In this document: in pieces, positions 1-7,262 of the stretch | How the letters are laid out: every line of letters starts with the position of its first letter | How positions within the stretch are numbered: the stretch's first letter is position 1 | Source: Bacteroidota bacterium | GTDB lineage: Bacteria; Bacteroidota; Ignavibacteria; SZUA-365 | Length of the DNA stretch: 17,991 nucleotides | Direction: 5' to 3' | Assembly (NCBI GenBank): GCA_018224415.1 | Contig: JAGTUZ010000208.1 | Span: forward strand, 1 to 17,991 | Notes under the pieces: model-generated | What the model saw: only the letters and a program-made list of their open reading frames with translations | Told to the model about the DNA's origin: nothing | Databases searched by the model: none | Made by a program: the position numbers and the translations under genes

Positions 1-812
1 ACGTTGCTCGCGTTTTTCTCCCGCGGCACGCGCACGTGGCCCAGCGTCAGCGGCTGACCGGTTTCCGGAATCAGGATTTTGCTGATGACCATGCCCGCGG
101 GCGCGGCCATGATACTGGCGCCGAGCAGTTGTGCCGCAAAACGGACCTGTGCATCCGTAATGGTTATCCCGTGCAGCTCGGCGTAGGAGAACCCGAGCAT
201 CTGCACATAGGCGGCCATCACGCCTCCGGCGATGGTGGCGAGTCCGCCCACCATCACGGTCAGAAGTTCCGACTCGCTGAGATCCTTCAGGAAGGGACGG
301 ATCATCAACGGTGCCTCGGTCTGCCCGACAAAAATATTTGCGGTGCTGGACAGCGATTCGGCGCCGCTGGTGCCGAGAATTTTCACCATCAGCCAGGCCA
401 TGCCCTGGACCACGCGCTGCATCACGCCGAGGTAGTAGAGCACCGACATCAGCGCGGCGAAAAAAATGATTGTGGGCAGCACCTGGAAGGCGAAGAAGAA
501 GCCGAGGGATTCGGGCGAACCGGGACTATCCGCAAGATTCCCGAAGATGAAACGGGCTCCTTCGGTAGTAAACGCGAGGACCTTGACGAAAGCACGGCTC
601 AGGAAATCGAAGCCGTCATTCGGCCAGCCAAGCGGCGACCAGAGCGAGCGTAGGGCATCTCCCTTGATCACCAGCACGCCAAAGACGATCTGGATCAGCA
701 GGCCTTTTGCGACGAGCGGCCAACGCACCGACCGCCGATGCCGGGAGAAGAGCAGGGCGATGCCGAGGATCAGGCCCATGCCGACGGCGCCACGAAGAAT
801 GGCCTCGATCAT
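1..812 (-). CDS. nupC: NupC-type concentrative nucleoside transporter (partial, C-terminus beyond left edge)
   Basis: This is a cation-coupled nucleoside importer of the CNT family in the inner membrane. Reading leftward from ATG 812-810, 270 codons are present of a family length near 400, so the C-terminal third is missing. The family hallmark is seen around residues 158-172 (ANIFVGQTEAPLMIRPFL), followed by VMVGGLATIAGGVMAAYV (187-203) and a MAAPAGMVISKILIPETG segment near 235-252. These are the substrate- and sodium-binding repeats of NupC. Hydrophobic N-terminal helices lie at about 6-22, 35-49 and 105-128. The start codon shares its A with the stop codon of the upstream thymidine kinase (TGATG), so translation is probably coupled. 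The pairing indicates uptake followed by phosphorylation of thymidine. The family call is firm. Nucleoside specificity is inferred from the neighbour. Confidence 0.93.
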   Translation of the reverse strand, partial: MIEAILRGAVGMGLILGIALLFSRHRRSVRWPLVAKGLLIQIVFGVLVIKGDALRSLWSPLGWPNDGFDFLSRAFVKVLAFTTEGARFIFGNLADSPGSPESLGFFFAFQVLPTIIFFAALMSVLYYLGVMQRVVQGMAWLMVKILGTSGAESLSSTANIFVGQTEAPLMIRPFLKDLSESELLTVMVGGLATIAGGVMAAYVQMLGFSYAELHGITITDAQVRFAAQLLGASIMAAPAGMVISKILIPETGQPLTLGHVRVPREKNASN

Positions 813-1405
813 CAGGATTTCCTGACACGGTCGAGATCGGTGGTCCAGCATCCCCGGCAGCGCGCTTCGTATGCGTCGCCCGCACCGACGAGTACGCGCT
901 CGGAACTGCGTGTGACGCGTTGCGTGCGGTTGGCCGGTGCTCCGCATACCATGCAGATCGCCAGCGTTTTGGTGATGTACTCCGCCACCGCGAGAAGCTG
1001 GGGCATCGGTTCGAACGGCTGGCCGAGGTAGTCCTGGTCCAGGCCGGCGATGATCACACGGTGACCGCGGTTCGCAAGATCCTCGCACACACCGACGAGA
1101 TCCAGGTCAAAGAATTGAGCTTCGTCGATGCCGATGACGTCGACATCCGCGGCGCGTTCGCGGATGTCCTCCGCACAGGAGACGTTGATGGAGGGGAGGG
1201 AAACGCCGCTGTGCGATACGATGCGGTCTTCGGCGAAGCGGGTGTCAATGACCGGCTTGTAAATCGCCACACGCTGCCGTGCGATCTGCGCGCGCCGCAG
1301 GCGGCGGATAAGTTCCTCGGTTTTGCCACTGAACATCGATCCGCAGACGACTTCGATCCAGCCGGATGCGTGCGTGGGATGATTGACGGGAATGTATTCG
1401 ACCAT
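812..1405 (-). CDS. tdk: Thymidine kinase, type II (zinc-containing)
   Basis: It phosphorylates thymidine to dTMP with ATP in the cytoplasm, in pyrimidine salvage. The protein of 197 residues matches the usual family length. The P-loop GSMFSGKTEE is at residues 22-31, the DEAQFFD motif at 94-100 includes the catalytic base Glu95, and the lasso/substrate segment GLDQDYLGQPFEPMPQLL covers 121-138. Four zinc ligands are visible as C151/C154 and C183/C186. ATG at 1405 is chosen because the sequence before it (the frame stays open to 1654) has no family resemblance. An in-frame ATG 54 bases upstream is possible. No strong ribosome binding site is seen at either start. The stop overlaps the start of the nucleoside transporter by one base, giving a two-gene salvage operon. 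Confidence 0.95.
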   Translation of the reverse strand: MVEYIPVNHPTHASGWIEVVCGSMFSGKTEELIRRLRRAQIARQRVAIYKPVIDTRFAEDRIVSHSGVSLPSINVSCAEDIRERAADVDVIGIDEAQFFDLDLVGVCEDLANRGHRVIIAGLDQDYLGQPFEPMPQLLAVAEYITKTLAICMVCGAPANRTQRVTRSSERVLVGAGDAYEARCRGCWTTDLDRVRKS

Positions 1406-1534
1406 GGGATTCGGTGATGATAAACGGACTTCGAAGAAAAGTACATGGATTTTGTTCATGAAAGAAATCGGGTCCGCGCCGGTTCGGATGCAGGGAAGGC
1501 AACAACACATTCCTGCGTCAATGTCCGCAATTGC

Positions 1535-1563
1535 TTGACGCGTAAGGAAAGAATACCCATATT
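1535..1563 (+). promoter_or_regulatory. Predicted promoter of the hybrid histidine kinase
   Basis: TTGACG (1535-1540) and CATATT (1558-1563) are separated by 17 bases, which is the spacing of a primary-sigma promoter. The -35 box matches the consensus at five of six positions and the -10 box at four of six. The kinase GTG lies 26 bases after the -10 box, so the leader would be about 20 bases. The tdk promoter must lie in the same 184-bp divergent spacer, but I cannot place it with confidence. Confidence 0.5.
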
Positions 1564-1589
1564 CCCCAGATACACTCACTTTCACCACT

Positions 1590-4388
1590 GTGCCGGCAAT
1601 ACACGTTCGAGACATCGCAGCACTGCTGCTTCTGGGAATGCTTCTCGCCGCCATTACGGCGTCGGCGCAGTCGCCCGATCGCTATGTCCGTGCGCTCTCC
1701 GCTGCACGCGACATGCTTGGGAAGAACGCCGATTCGGCCGTTTCGCACGCACGTAATGCCACCCGTCTGGCGGGGAATGCGAGCCAGCGTGCCGAGGCAC
1801 GCGAGCTGTACGCAGATGCCCTGCGTCTCGCGGGCGATCTCACTGCCGCGGAGGTGGAATACGGCCTCCTGCTCACACAGGCGCAGGAGCGGTATGACGA
1901 GCAACTTCGGGGACGCGCGCTCAACGGTCTCGGCGGGGTGAAGCGCTGCTTCCAGCAGTTCGATCTCGCTCTCGGACACCACGCGGAGGCCTTCCGTCTT
2001 TTCGACTCCCTTGGCAACATCGCTGGAGCGGCGCAGGCGCTGCACGACCTTGCGCTTGTCCTTACCGACATGGGCAGGAACGACGAGGCGATGGATCTGC
2101 ATCAGCGTGCGCTTGCGATGCGCATCGAAGAAAATCAACGCTCAGGCATCGCCGAATCCCGAAACAGCATCGGCGTGCTCTACTGCGCGTTCGGTCAAGC
2201 GGATTCCGCCCTGATCTCTTTCCGTGAAGCCCTGTCCCTGCGCAAACTGCTCGGCGTGCTCAGTCCCGAGGTCGCCGCGACACTGCGAAACATCGGCACG
2301 GCCTACCGGATCAAGGGCGAAACCCCGCGGGCACTGGACTATTATCGAGAGTCCCTCAGTCTTTCCCGCAATCTTGACAGCGAGATGCTGATCGCTTCCA
2401 CGCGAAAGGAGATGGGTGCCGCCTTCCGCGAACTCGGTGATTACGCCCGTGCGCGGGAGGCGCTCGATGCCGCGGCCGCCATCGCACGGCGGCTCCGACT
2501 GGCCGGACTGTCAGCGGACATCCTGCTCGAACAGGCCGAAGTGGATGAGCAGGCCGGGGATCACGCACGGGCTCTGTCTCAGCTCAAGAGACATCAGGCC
2601 ATCCGCGATTCCCTCTCACGTGTGGTGTCCTCCGCCCGCATGCTGCAGGCAGAGAGCGGGGTTATGGGCGTGCGCCGGACTCTGGCCGCACAGGATGCTT
2701 CGACCGAACAGCAGACCGATTTCATGATTTTCCTCTTCGTGGTCATTGTTCTGCTCGCCGGCATCGCGGTGATCGCGCTTTCCGCACTGCGCCTGCGCGG
2801 ACGCACCAACCGGGAGCTATCGGAGAAGAACGAGGAAATCCAGCACATGATCATCGAACTGCAACGCCTCAACGATGACCTCAAGCGCTCGGAGGAAAAA
2901 TACCGTCTGCTGTTTGAACGTCTGCCCGTCGGCGTGTTCCTCTACGACAGCGAGATGACACTGATCAAGGTCAACGATGCCTTCGCCGACATCATCGGCA
3001 CGCCGCAAGACAAGCTCGAAGGACTGAACCTCGGCATCCTGCGGGACCGACGGATCATTCCGGCGCTCTCCGCCGCGATCGATGGAAAAGGCGGCGCATA
3101 CGAGGGGGAATACAAGGTCTCGACAAACAACAACGTGCTGCAGATTTCCATTCGAACCGCCCCGGTGCGCGTGCGCGACCTGCCCACGCCGCATGGCATC
3201 GGTTTCGTCCTCGACATCAGCAACTGGAAACGCATCGAGCACGACCTGATCGAGTCGCGCGAAATCGCCGTGCAGGCCGATCGACTGAAAAACGCCTTTC
3301 TCACCAATATCTCCCATGAAATCCGCACACCGCTGAATATCATCATGGGGTATTTCGGTCTTCTCCAGCAGGAGATGATCGGGCGCATCGACGACGAGGA
3401 AGCGGATTACTTCATGAAAGTCGATGTCGCCGTCCGTCGTCTGCTGCGGACCGTGGACCAGATCCTCTCCCTGTCTATCCTGGAATCAGGCAGCTACGCG
3501 ATCAACCTCGAACAGTGCGACCTGCACGCGATGGCGGAGGTCCTCATCGAGGAACTGCGTCCACTGGCCGCTGAAAAGGGCCTTGAGGTCCGTTTCACCG
3601 CGACCTGCCGTGAAGCGTATGTGAACATCGACCGCTATTCGGTGACCCAGGCGCTGCGCAACCTCCTCGACAACGCGGTCAAGTTCACCGACACCGGCAC
3701 GATCGACATGGAGCTCGGGAGCGCGGAAGGGCATGTTGCCTTCGTCATCCGCGACACCGGTATCGGCATGGCCCCGGACTTCCTGCGACGGCTCTACGAG
3801 GCGTTCTCCCAGGAGGATTTCGGGTACTCCCGTTCGTACGAAGGACTGGGCCTCGGACTGCGCCTGACCAAACGGTATCTCGACGTCAACGCCGGCAGCA
3901 TACAGGTGGAAAGCGAGAAAGGGAAGGGCACGACGTTCACCGTCACCTTCTCGCTGACGCAGCACTATTCACATACCGCCCCGGTGCCCGAACCGGTCAT
4001 GGCGGAGGATGAGGCCCCGGGTCCGCGTCGAACGCTGCTGGTGGTCGAGGACGATCACGAAACGCAGAAGTTCCTCCAGCTTATCCTTTCCTCATCTTTC
4101 GACCTGCATTTCGCCGACTCCGCCGACGACGCATGGGACACCCTGCACGAAAACGCCGTGGACCTGGTTCTGATGGACATCTCGCTGCGCGGGGATGAGG
4201 ACGGGCTGCAGCTCACCGGCCGGATCCGCGCCGACGAGCGGCTGCGCGCTCTGCCCGTCATCGCCGTGACCGCCCATGCGTTTGCCGACGACCGCCGGCG
4301 CAGTCTTGAGGCAGGTTGTGACGAATATCTGCCGAAACCTTTCCGTGTCAACCAGCTGCGCGAACTCGTCGATCGTTTCCTGAAGTGA
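1590..4388 (+). CDS. Hybrid sensor histidine kinase: periplasmic TPR, PAS, HisKA, HATPase, receiver
   Basis: This is an inner-membrane two-component sensor. A signal sequence (about residues 6-26) precedes a long TPR region at about 35-345, with repeat-like units such as NEAMDLHQRALAMR. A membrane helix at 378-399 places the TPR outside and the rest inside. A short coiled coil (404-435) leads to a PAS domain (about 433-550). The HisKA H-box NISHEIRTPLN has His576 as phospho-acceptor. ATPase boxes are NLLDNAVKFT (691-700), DTGIGM (722-727) and GLGLGL (752-757). A C-terminal receiver starts at 814 with acidic D821/D822, phospho-acceptor Asp863, T894 and K916. GTG 1590 is the only upstream start that retains the signal sequence; it has no Shine-Dalgarno. 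No DNA-binding output domain or response-regulator gene is adjacent, so phosphate probably passes to an unlinked partner. The ligand is unknown. Confidence 0.93.
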   Translation: MPAIHVRDIAALLLLGMLLAAITASAQSPDRYVRALSAARDMLGKNADSAVSHARNATRLAGNASQRAEARELYADALRLAGDLTAAEVEYGLLLTQAQERYDEQLRGRALNGLGGVKRCFQQFDLALGHHAEAFRLFDSLGNIAGAAQALHDLALVLTDMGRNDEAMDLHQRALAMRIEENQRSGIAESRNSIGVLYCAFGQADSALISFREALSLRKLLGVLSPEVAATLRNIGTAYRIKGETPRALDYYRESLSLSRNLDSEMLIASTRKEMGAAFRELGDYARAREALDAAAAIARRLRLAGLSADILLEQAEVDEQAGDHARALSQLKRHQAIRDSLSRVVSSARMLQAESGVMGVRRTLAAQDASTEQQTDFMIFLFVVIVLLAGIAVIALSALRLRGRTNRELSEKNEEIQHMIIELQRLNDDLKRSEEKYRLLFERLPVGVFLYDSEMTLIKVNDAFADIIGTPQDKLEGLNLGILRDRRIIPALSAAIDGKGGAYEGEYKVSTNNNVLQISIRTAPVRVRDLPTPHGIGFVLDISNWKRIEHDLIESREIAVQADRLKNAFLTNISHEIRTPLNIIMGYFGLLQQEMIGRIDDEEADYFMKVDVAVRRLLRTVDQILSLSILESGSYAINLEQCDLHAMAEVLIEELRPLAAEKGLEVRFTATCREAYVNIDRYSVTQALRNLLDNAVKFTDTGTIDMELGSAEGHVAFVIRDTGIGMAPDFLRRLYEAFSQEDFGYSRSYEGLGLGLRLTKRYLDVNAGSIQVESEKGKGTTFTVTFSLTQHYSHTAPVPEPVMAEDEAPGPRRTLLVVEDDHETQKFLQLILSSSFDLHFADSADDAWDTLHENAVDLVLMDISLRGDEDGLQLTGRIRADERLRALPVIAVTAHAFADDRRRSLEAGCDEYLPKPFRVNQLRELVDRFLK

Positions 4389-4453
4389 CGGTTGCTCACA
4401 TGTGTGGGCGGGATTGTGGAGAATCGGACCGTTTCCTCATGTGATTATTTCCT

Positions 4454-4461
4454 TACTTTTT
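4454..4461 (+). promoter_or_regulatory. Possible -10 region upstream of the DUF362 gene
   Basis: The 144-bp spacer after the kinase is relatively AT-rich in its middle and contains TACTTTTT at 4454-4461, resembling the TAnnTTT form of -10 elements in Bacteroidota. A TTTCCT lies about 16 bases upstream as a weak -35 partner. A start here would give a leader of roughly 65 bases to the ATG at 4533. No terminator is visible after the kinase, so read-through is also possible. This is a weak call. Confidence 0.25.
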
Positions 4462-4532
4462 CGCATACTGTCCGGAAGAATCGTTTCCCGTCCGGGAACG
4501 ATCAGTACCCTCTATCCCACTGGAGGTGCGGC

Positions 4533-5507
4533 ATGGAAAAACGGAACATCGATCGCCGGACATTTCTCGAACACGGCGGCAAGGCAGCGGGCTTCGCCGC
4601 GGTGGCTGTCGCCGGAGGCCTGTGGCTTCACGAACCCGAACGCCATCCCTTCCGTGTCCGTGACGACAAGCCCATCGTGCGCGACCTGCGCGTGAAGGAC
4701 ATCGAGCAGAAACTCGTTGTCGTGCGAGGCGATGACCCGGCGCAAATGACCGCAGCGGCGATCGAGGCGTTTGGCGGGATGGCGGCTTTCGTCTCGAAAG
4801 GCGACTTCGTGGTCGTCAAGCCCAACGTCGGCTGGGACCGCCGTCCCGAGCAGGCCGCAAACACCAATCCCGCCGTGGTGGCGGAGGTCGTGCGCCATTG
4901 CGTGCAGGCAGGCGCGGGACGCGTGCTGGTCACCGATGTTACCTGCAACGACGCCACGCGATGTTTCGAACGCAGCGGCATCGCCGCCGCGGCGCGCGAC
5001 GCCGGCGCAGAAGTGCAGCTCGCACAGGAGGCGCGGTTCCGCGAGGTCAACATCGGCGGCGCCATGCTCGGTCGCCAGCTGATCTACGATGCCTACCTCG
5101 AGGCCGACAAGCTCATCAACATCCCTATCGCCAAGCATCACGGTCTGACGCGTGTCACGCTGGGGATGAAAAACCTCTACGGCATTCTTGGCGGCAACCG
5201 CAGTCGCCTGCATCAGGACATCCACAACAGCCTCGCCGACCTGGCCGATTTCCTTCGTCCGACACTGGTGATCATCGACGCCTGGCGTGTGCTGCTGCGC
5301 AACGGTCCACAGGGCGGAAGTCTGGCCGATGTCGAAGAACGCCACATGCTGCTGGCATCCACAGACCAGGTCGCGATCGACGCGCTGGCGGGAGCGGAAT
5401 TCTTTGGCCTGACGCCGGAGGACATGCCGTGGGTCGGACTCGCCGAAGCCCGTGGCCTCGGCAGCGCAGATCCCGCGTCGCTGCCGACCGAAGAGTACAC
5501 CGTCTGA
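4533..5507 (+). CDS. DUF362-domain protein with twin-arginine signal
   Basis: DUF362 proteins have no settled biochemical role. They are often encoded beside iron-sulfur proteins. The 324-residue product starts with a Tat-like signal (D7-R8-R9-T-F-L, then the hydrophobic AAGFAAVAVAGGLWL), which predicts export of a folded, possibly cofactor-bearing protein or anchoring by the uncleaved helix. The conserved core includes VVVKPNVGWDRRPEQAANTN at about 92-111, GAGRVLVTDVTCND near 127-140, the segment INIPIAKHHGLTRVTLGMKN near 190-210 and IIDAWRVLLRNGPQGG near 250. No Cys-rich ferredoxin domain is present, unlike some DUF362 proteins. The start is supported by GGAGG six bases before ATG 4533; an open frame reaching back to 4392 lacks similarity. 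The next gene, 66 bases downstream, is a polyferredoxin, suggesting that the two work together in an envelope redox process. Confidence 0.85.
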   Translation: MEKRNIDRRTFLEHGGKAAGFAAVAVAGGLWLHEPERHPFRVRDDKPIVRDLRVKDIEQKLVVVRGDDPAQMTAAAIEAFGGMAAFVSKGDFVVVKPNVGWDRRPEQAANTNPAVVAEVVRHCVQAGAGRVLVTDVTCNDATRCFERSGIAAAARDAGAEVQLAQEARFREVNIGGAMLGRQLIYDAYLEADKLINIPIAKHHGLTRVTLGMKNLYGILGGNRSRLHQDIHNSLADLADFLRPTLVIIDAWRVLLRNGPQGGSLADVEERHMLLASTDQVAIDALAGAEFFGLTPEDMPWVGLAEARGLGSADPASLPTEEYTV

Positions 5508-5573
5508 TTCCACCCGCTGCCCATGCGGCCGCGGTTGCCCTACCATCCCCACCACAAGGAAGCGGATCGAACG

Positions 5574-7262
5574 ATGGGTCTGTCCGAGAATCGCTACCGA
5601 CATCTCCGCAACGCACGTCGCGTCTCCCAGGGATTTTTCCTGGCGCTCTTCCTGTTTCTGCTGCTGCGGACGAGCATCGACGCGCTCGACACGCCCGACG
5701 CCCTGCCGCGCATTTCCGCGCCGGTGGATTTCTTTCTGGAAATCGATCCGCTTGTGGCCGTGACAACCGTGCTGACCACGCACACGCTGTACCGCGATCT
5801 CCTGCTCGCGCTGTTTGTCATCGTCGGCACACTGTTCCTCGGCCGCTTCTTCTGCGGATGGGTGTGTCCGATGGGCACGATCAACCACATGCTCGCCGCA
5901 TTCAAGTCCAAGCGCATGAAGGGGCGCCGGCGCATGGAGCTGAATGCCTGGCGGCCTTACCAGCGCTGGAAATACGGTATCCTTGCGTTGATGCTCGGGG
6001 CGGCGCTGTACGGCTCCGCGCAGATCGGTCTGCTGGACCCGATCGCGCTGCTGACCCGTTCGATGGCGTTGGTGCTTCTGCCGGGATACAATACGCTCAC
6101 GCATGACGTCTATTCCTGGAGCCTGCACGCGCAGCTCGGTCCTCTCGATGTGCTGCTGACGCCGGTGTCGTGGCTGACGCACAACGTGCTCATCCGCGCC
6201 GAGCGGGTTGTTTTCGACCAGACCTTTCTCATCCTGCTCATCTTCGCCGGCATTCTCATCGCCAACCGTTTCATCACGCGCTTCTGGTGCCGCGGCCTTT
6301 GTCCGCTCGGCGCGCTGCTCGGCGTCATGTCCAAGACCTCCGTGCTCGGCCTCGAGAAACGTGCCGCGCTGTGCACCGACTGCAATCGGTGCGCGCTGCA
6401 TTGCCAGGGTGGCGACAATCCCAAACCAGGCGACACCTGGCACCAGGCGGAATGCCATCTCTGCCTGAACTGTGTGGCGAGTTGCAAGGAAGCCGGCATC
6501 GACTTCCGCTTCTTTCCGCAGCGGGAGCAGAGCACGCGCGAGGTCAGTCTCTCGCGCCGCGCGGTACTGGCTTCGGCGGGAGCGGGACTGCTGGCCATTC
6601 CCGTGCTGCGCGCGGCGGCGGACCCCGAACGGCCGGGCGATCCTACGCTGGTGCGACCGCCCGCTTCGCTGCCGGAGAAGGAGTTTCTCTCGCGATGCAT
6701 CCGCTGCGGCGAATGCATGAATGTCTGTCCCAACAACGCGCTGCATCCGACACTGATGCAGGCCGGTGTCGAGGGCGTGTGGACGCCAATGCTCATGCCG
6801 CGTATCGGCTACTGCGAACCCACATGCGTGCTCTGTTCGCAGGTGTGTCCGACCGGAGCCATCGACGAGATCACCGAGGCCGAGAAGGCATGGGTGCCGC
6901 CAGCGGGGAAGGAGAAAACAGAACACCCGCCGCTGCGCATTGGTACCGCATTCTATGACACCGGCCGCTGTTTGCCGTATGCCATGGCAAAGGAATGCAT
7001 CGTCTGCGAGGAGTGGTGTCCGACCACGCCGAAATCCATCTGGTTCGAGGAAACGGAAATTCAGACCCGTGATGGCGATTATCTATATCTGAAACTGCCG
7101 CATGTGGATCCGGCACTCTGCGTCGGTTGTGGCGCCTGCACCTACGCCTGTCCGGTGAAAGGTGCCCCGGCCATTTACATCACCGCCGTCGGGGAGACGC
7201 GCAACCCGCGCAACCGCATCCTGCTCGAGGGAGCCACCCGTCGTCCCGCGGAGCTGCGGTGA
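5574..7262 (+). CDS. NapH/NapG-like fused membrane polyferredoxin with internal twin-arginine motif
   Basis: This 562-residue electron-transfer protein of the inner membrane appears to fuse NapH-like and NapG-like halves. Helices are predicted near 20-38, 74-92, 133-168 and 213-232, with the NapH motifs CGWVCP (94-99) and CRGLCPLG (239-246). Two clusters follow (C267/270/273/277 and C294/297/300/304). A twin-arginine motif SRRAVL (327-332) then precedes a fifth hydrophobic helix (330-348). Four more cluster sets follow: C375/378/381/385, C414/418/421/425, C466/475/478/482 and C516/519/522/526. The arrangement predicts two clusters inside and four outside the membrane, joined by a Tat-inserted helix. 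ATG 5574 is chosen because homology begins there; AAGGA lies 13 bases upstream, a long spacing. The GTGA overlap with the next gene suggests coupling. Donor and acceptor are unknown; quinol or a partner reductase is likely. Confidence 0.88.
   Translation: MGLSENRYRHLRNARRVSQGFFLALFLFLLLRTSIDALDTPDALPRISAPVDFFLEIDPLVAVTTVLTTHTLYRDLLLALFVIVGTLFLGRFFCGWVCPMGTINHMLAAFKSKRMKGRRRMELNAWRPYQRWKYGILALMLGAALYGSAQIGLLDPIALLTRSMALVLLPGYNTLTHDVYSWSLHAQLGPLDVLLTPVSWLTHNVLIRAERVVFDQTFLILLIFAGILIANRFITRFWCRGLCPLGALLGVMSKTSVLGLEKRAALCTDCNRCALHCQGGDNPKPGDTWHQAECHLCLNCVASCKEAGIDFRFFPQREQSTREVSLSRRAVLASAGAGLLAIPVLRAAADPERPGDPTLVRPPASLPEKEFLSRCIRCGECMNVCPNNALHPTLMQAGVEGVWTPMLMPRIGYCEPTCVLCSQVCPTGAIDEITEAEKAWVPPAGKEKTEHPPLRIGTAFYDTGRCLPYAMAKECIVCEEWCPTTPKSIWFEETEIQTRDGDYLYLKLPHVDPALCVGCGACTYACPVKGAPAIYITAVGETRNPRNRILLEGATRRPAELR
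7250..7261 (+). promoter_or_regulatory. Ribosome binding site fixing the GTG start of the permease
   Basis: GGAG at 7250-7253 stands five bases before GTG 7259-7261, inside the last codons of the polyferredoxin gene. The GTG overlaps the preceding TGA stop (7260-7262). This supports a start at 7259 rather than further upstream in the same open frame, where the sequence is only a shadow of the polyferredoxin. Confidence 0.65.

Noticed and set aside
36..653. Plus-strand open frame of 205 codons at the left edge
   Set aside because: Antisense to the NupC-type transporter, whose motifs are unmistakable; composition is His/Gly/Arg-rich without domains.
1406..1654. N-terminal extension of thymidine kinase by 83 residues
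   Set aside because: It would overlap the start of the kinase gene and its promoter, and has no similarity to the family; the P-loop is at its normal distance from ATG 1405.
4512..6926. 804-codon open frame on the minus strand
   Set aside because: It lies antisense to the DUF362 and polyferredoxin genes, is very rich in Arg/His/Gln, has no recognisable domain, and results from the GC-rich third codon positions of the real genes.
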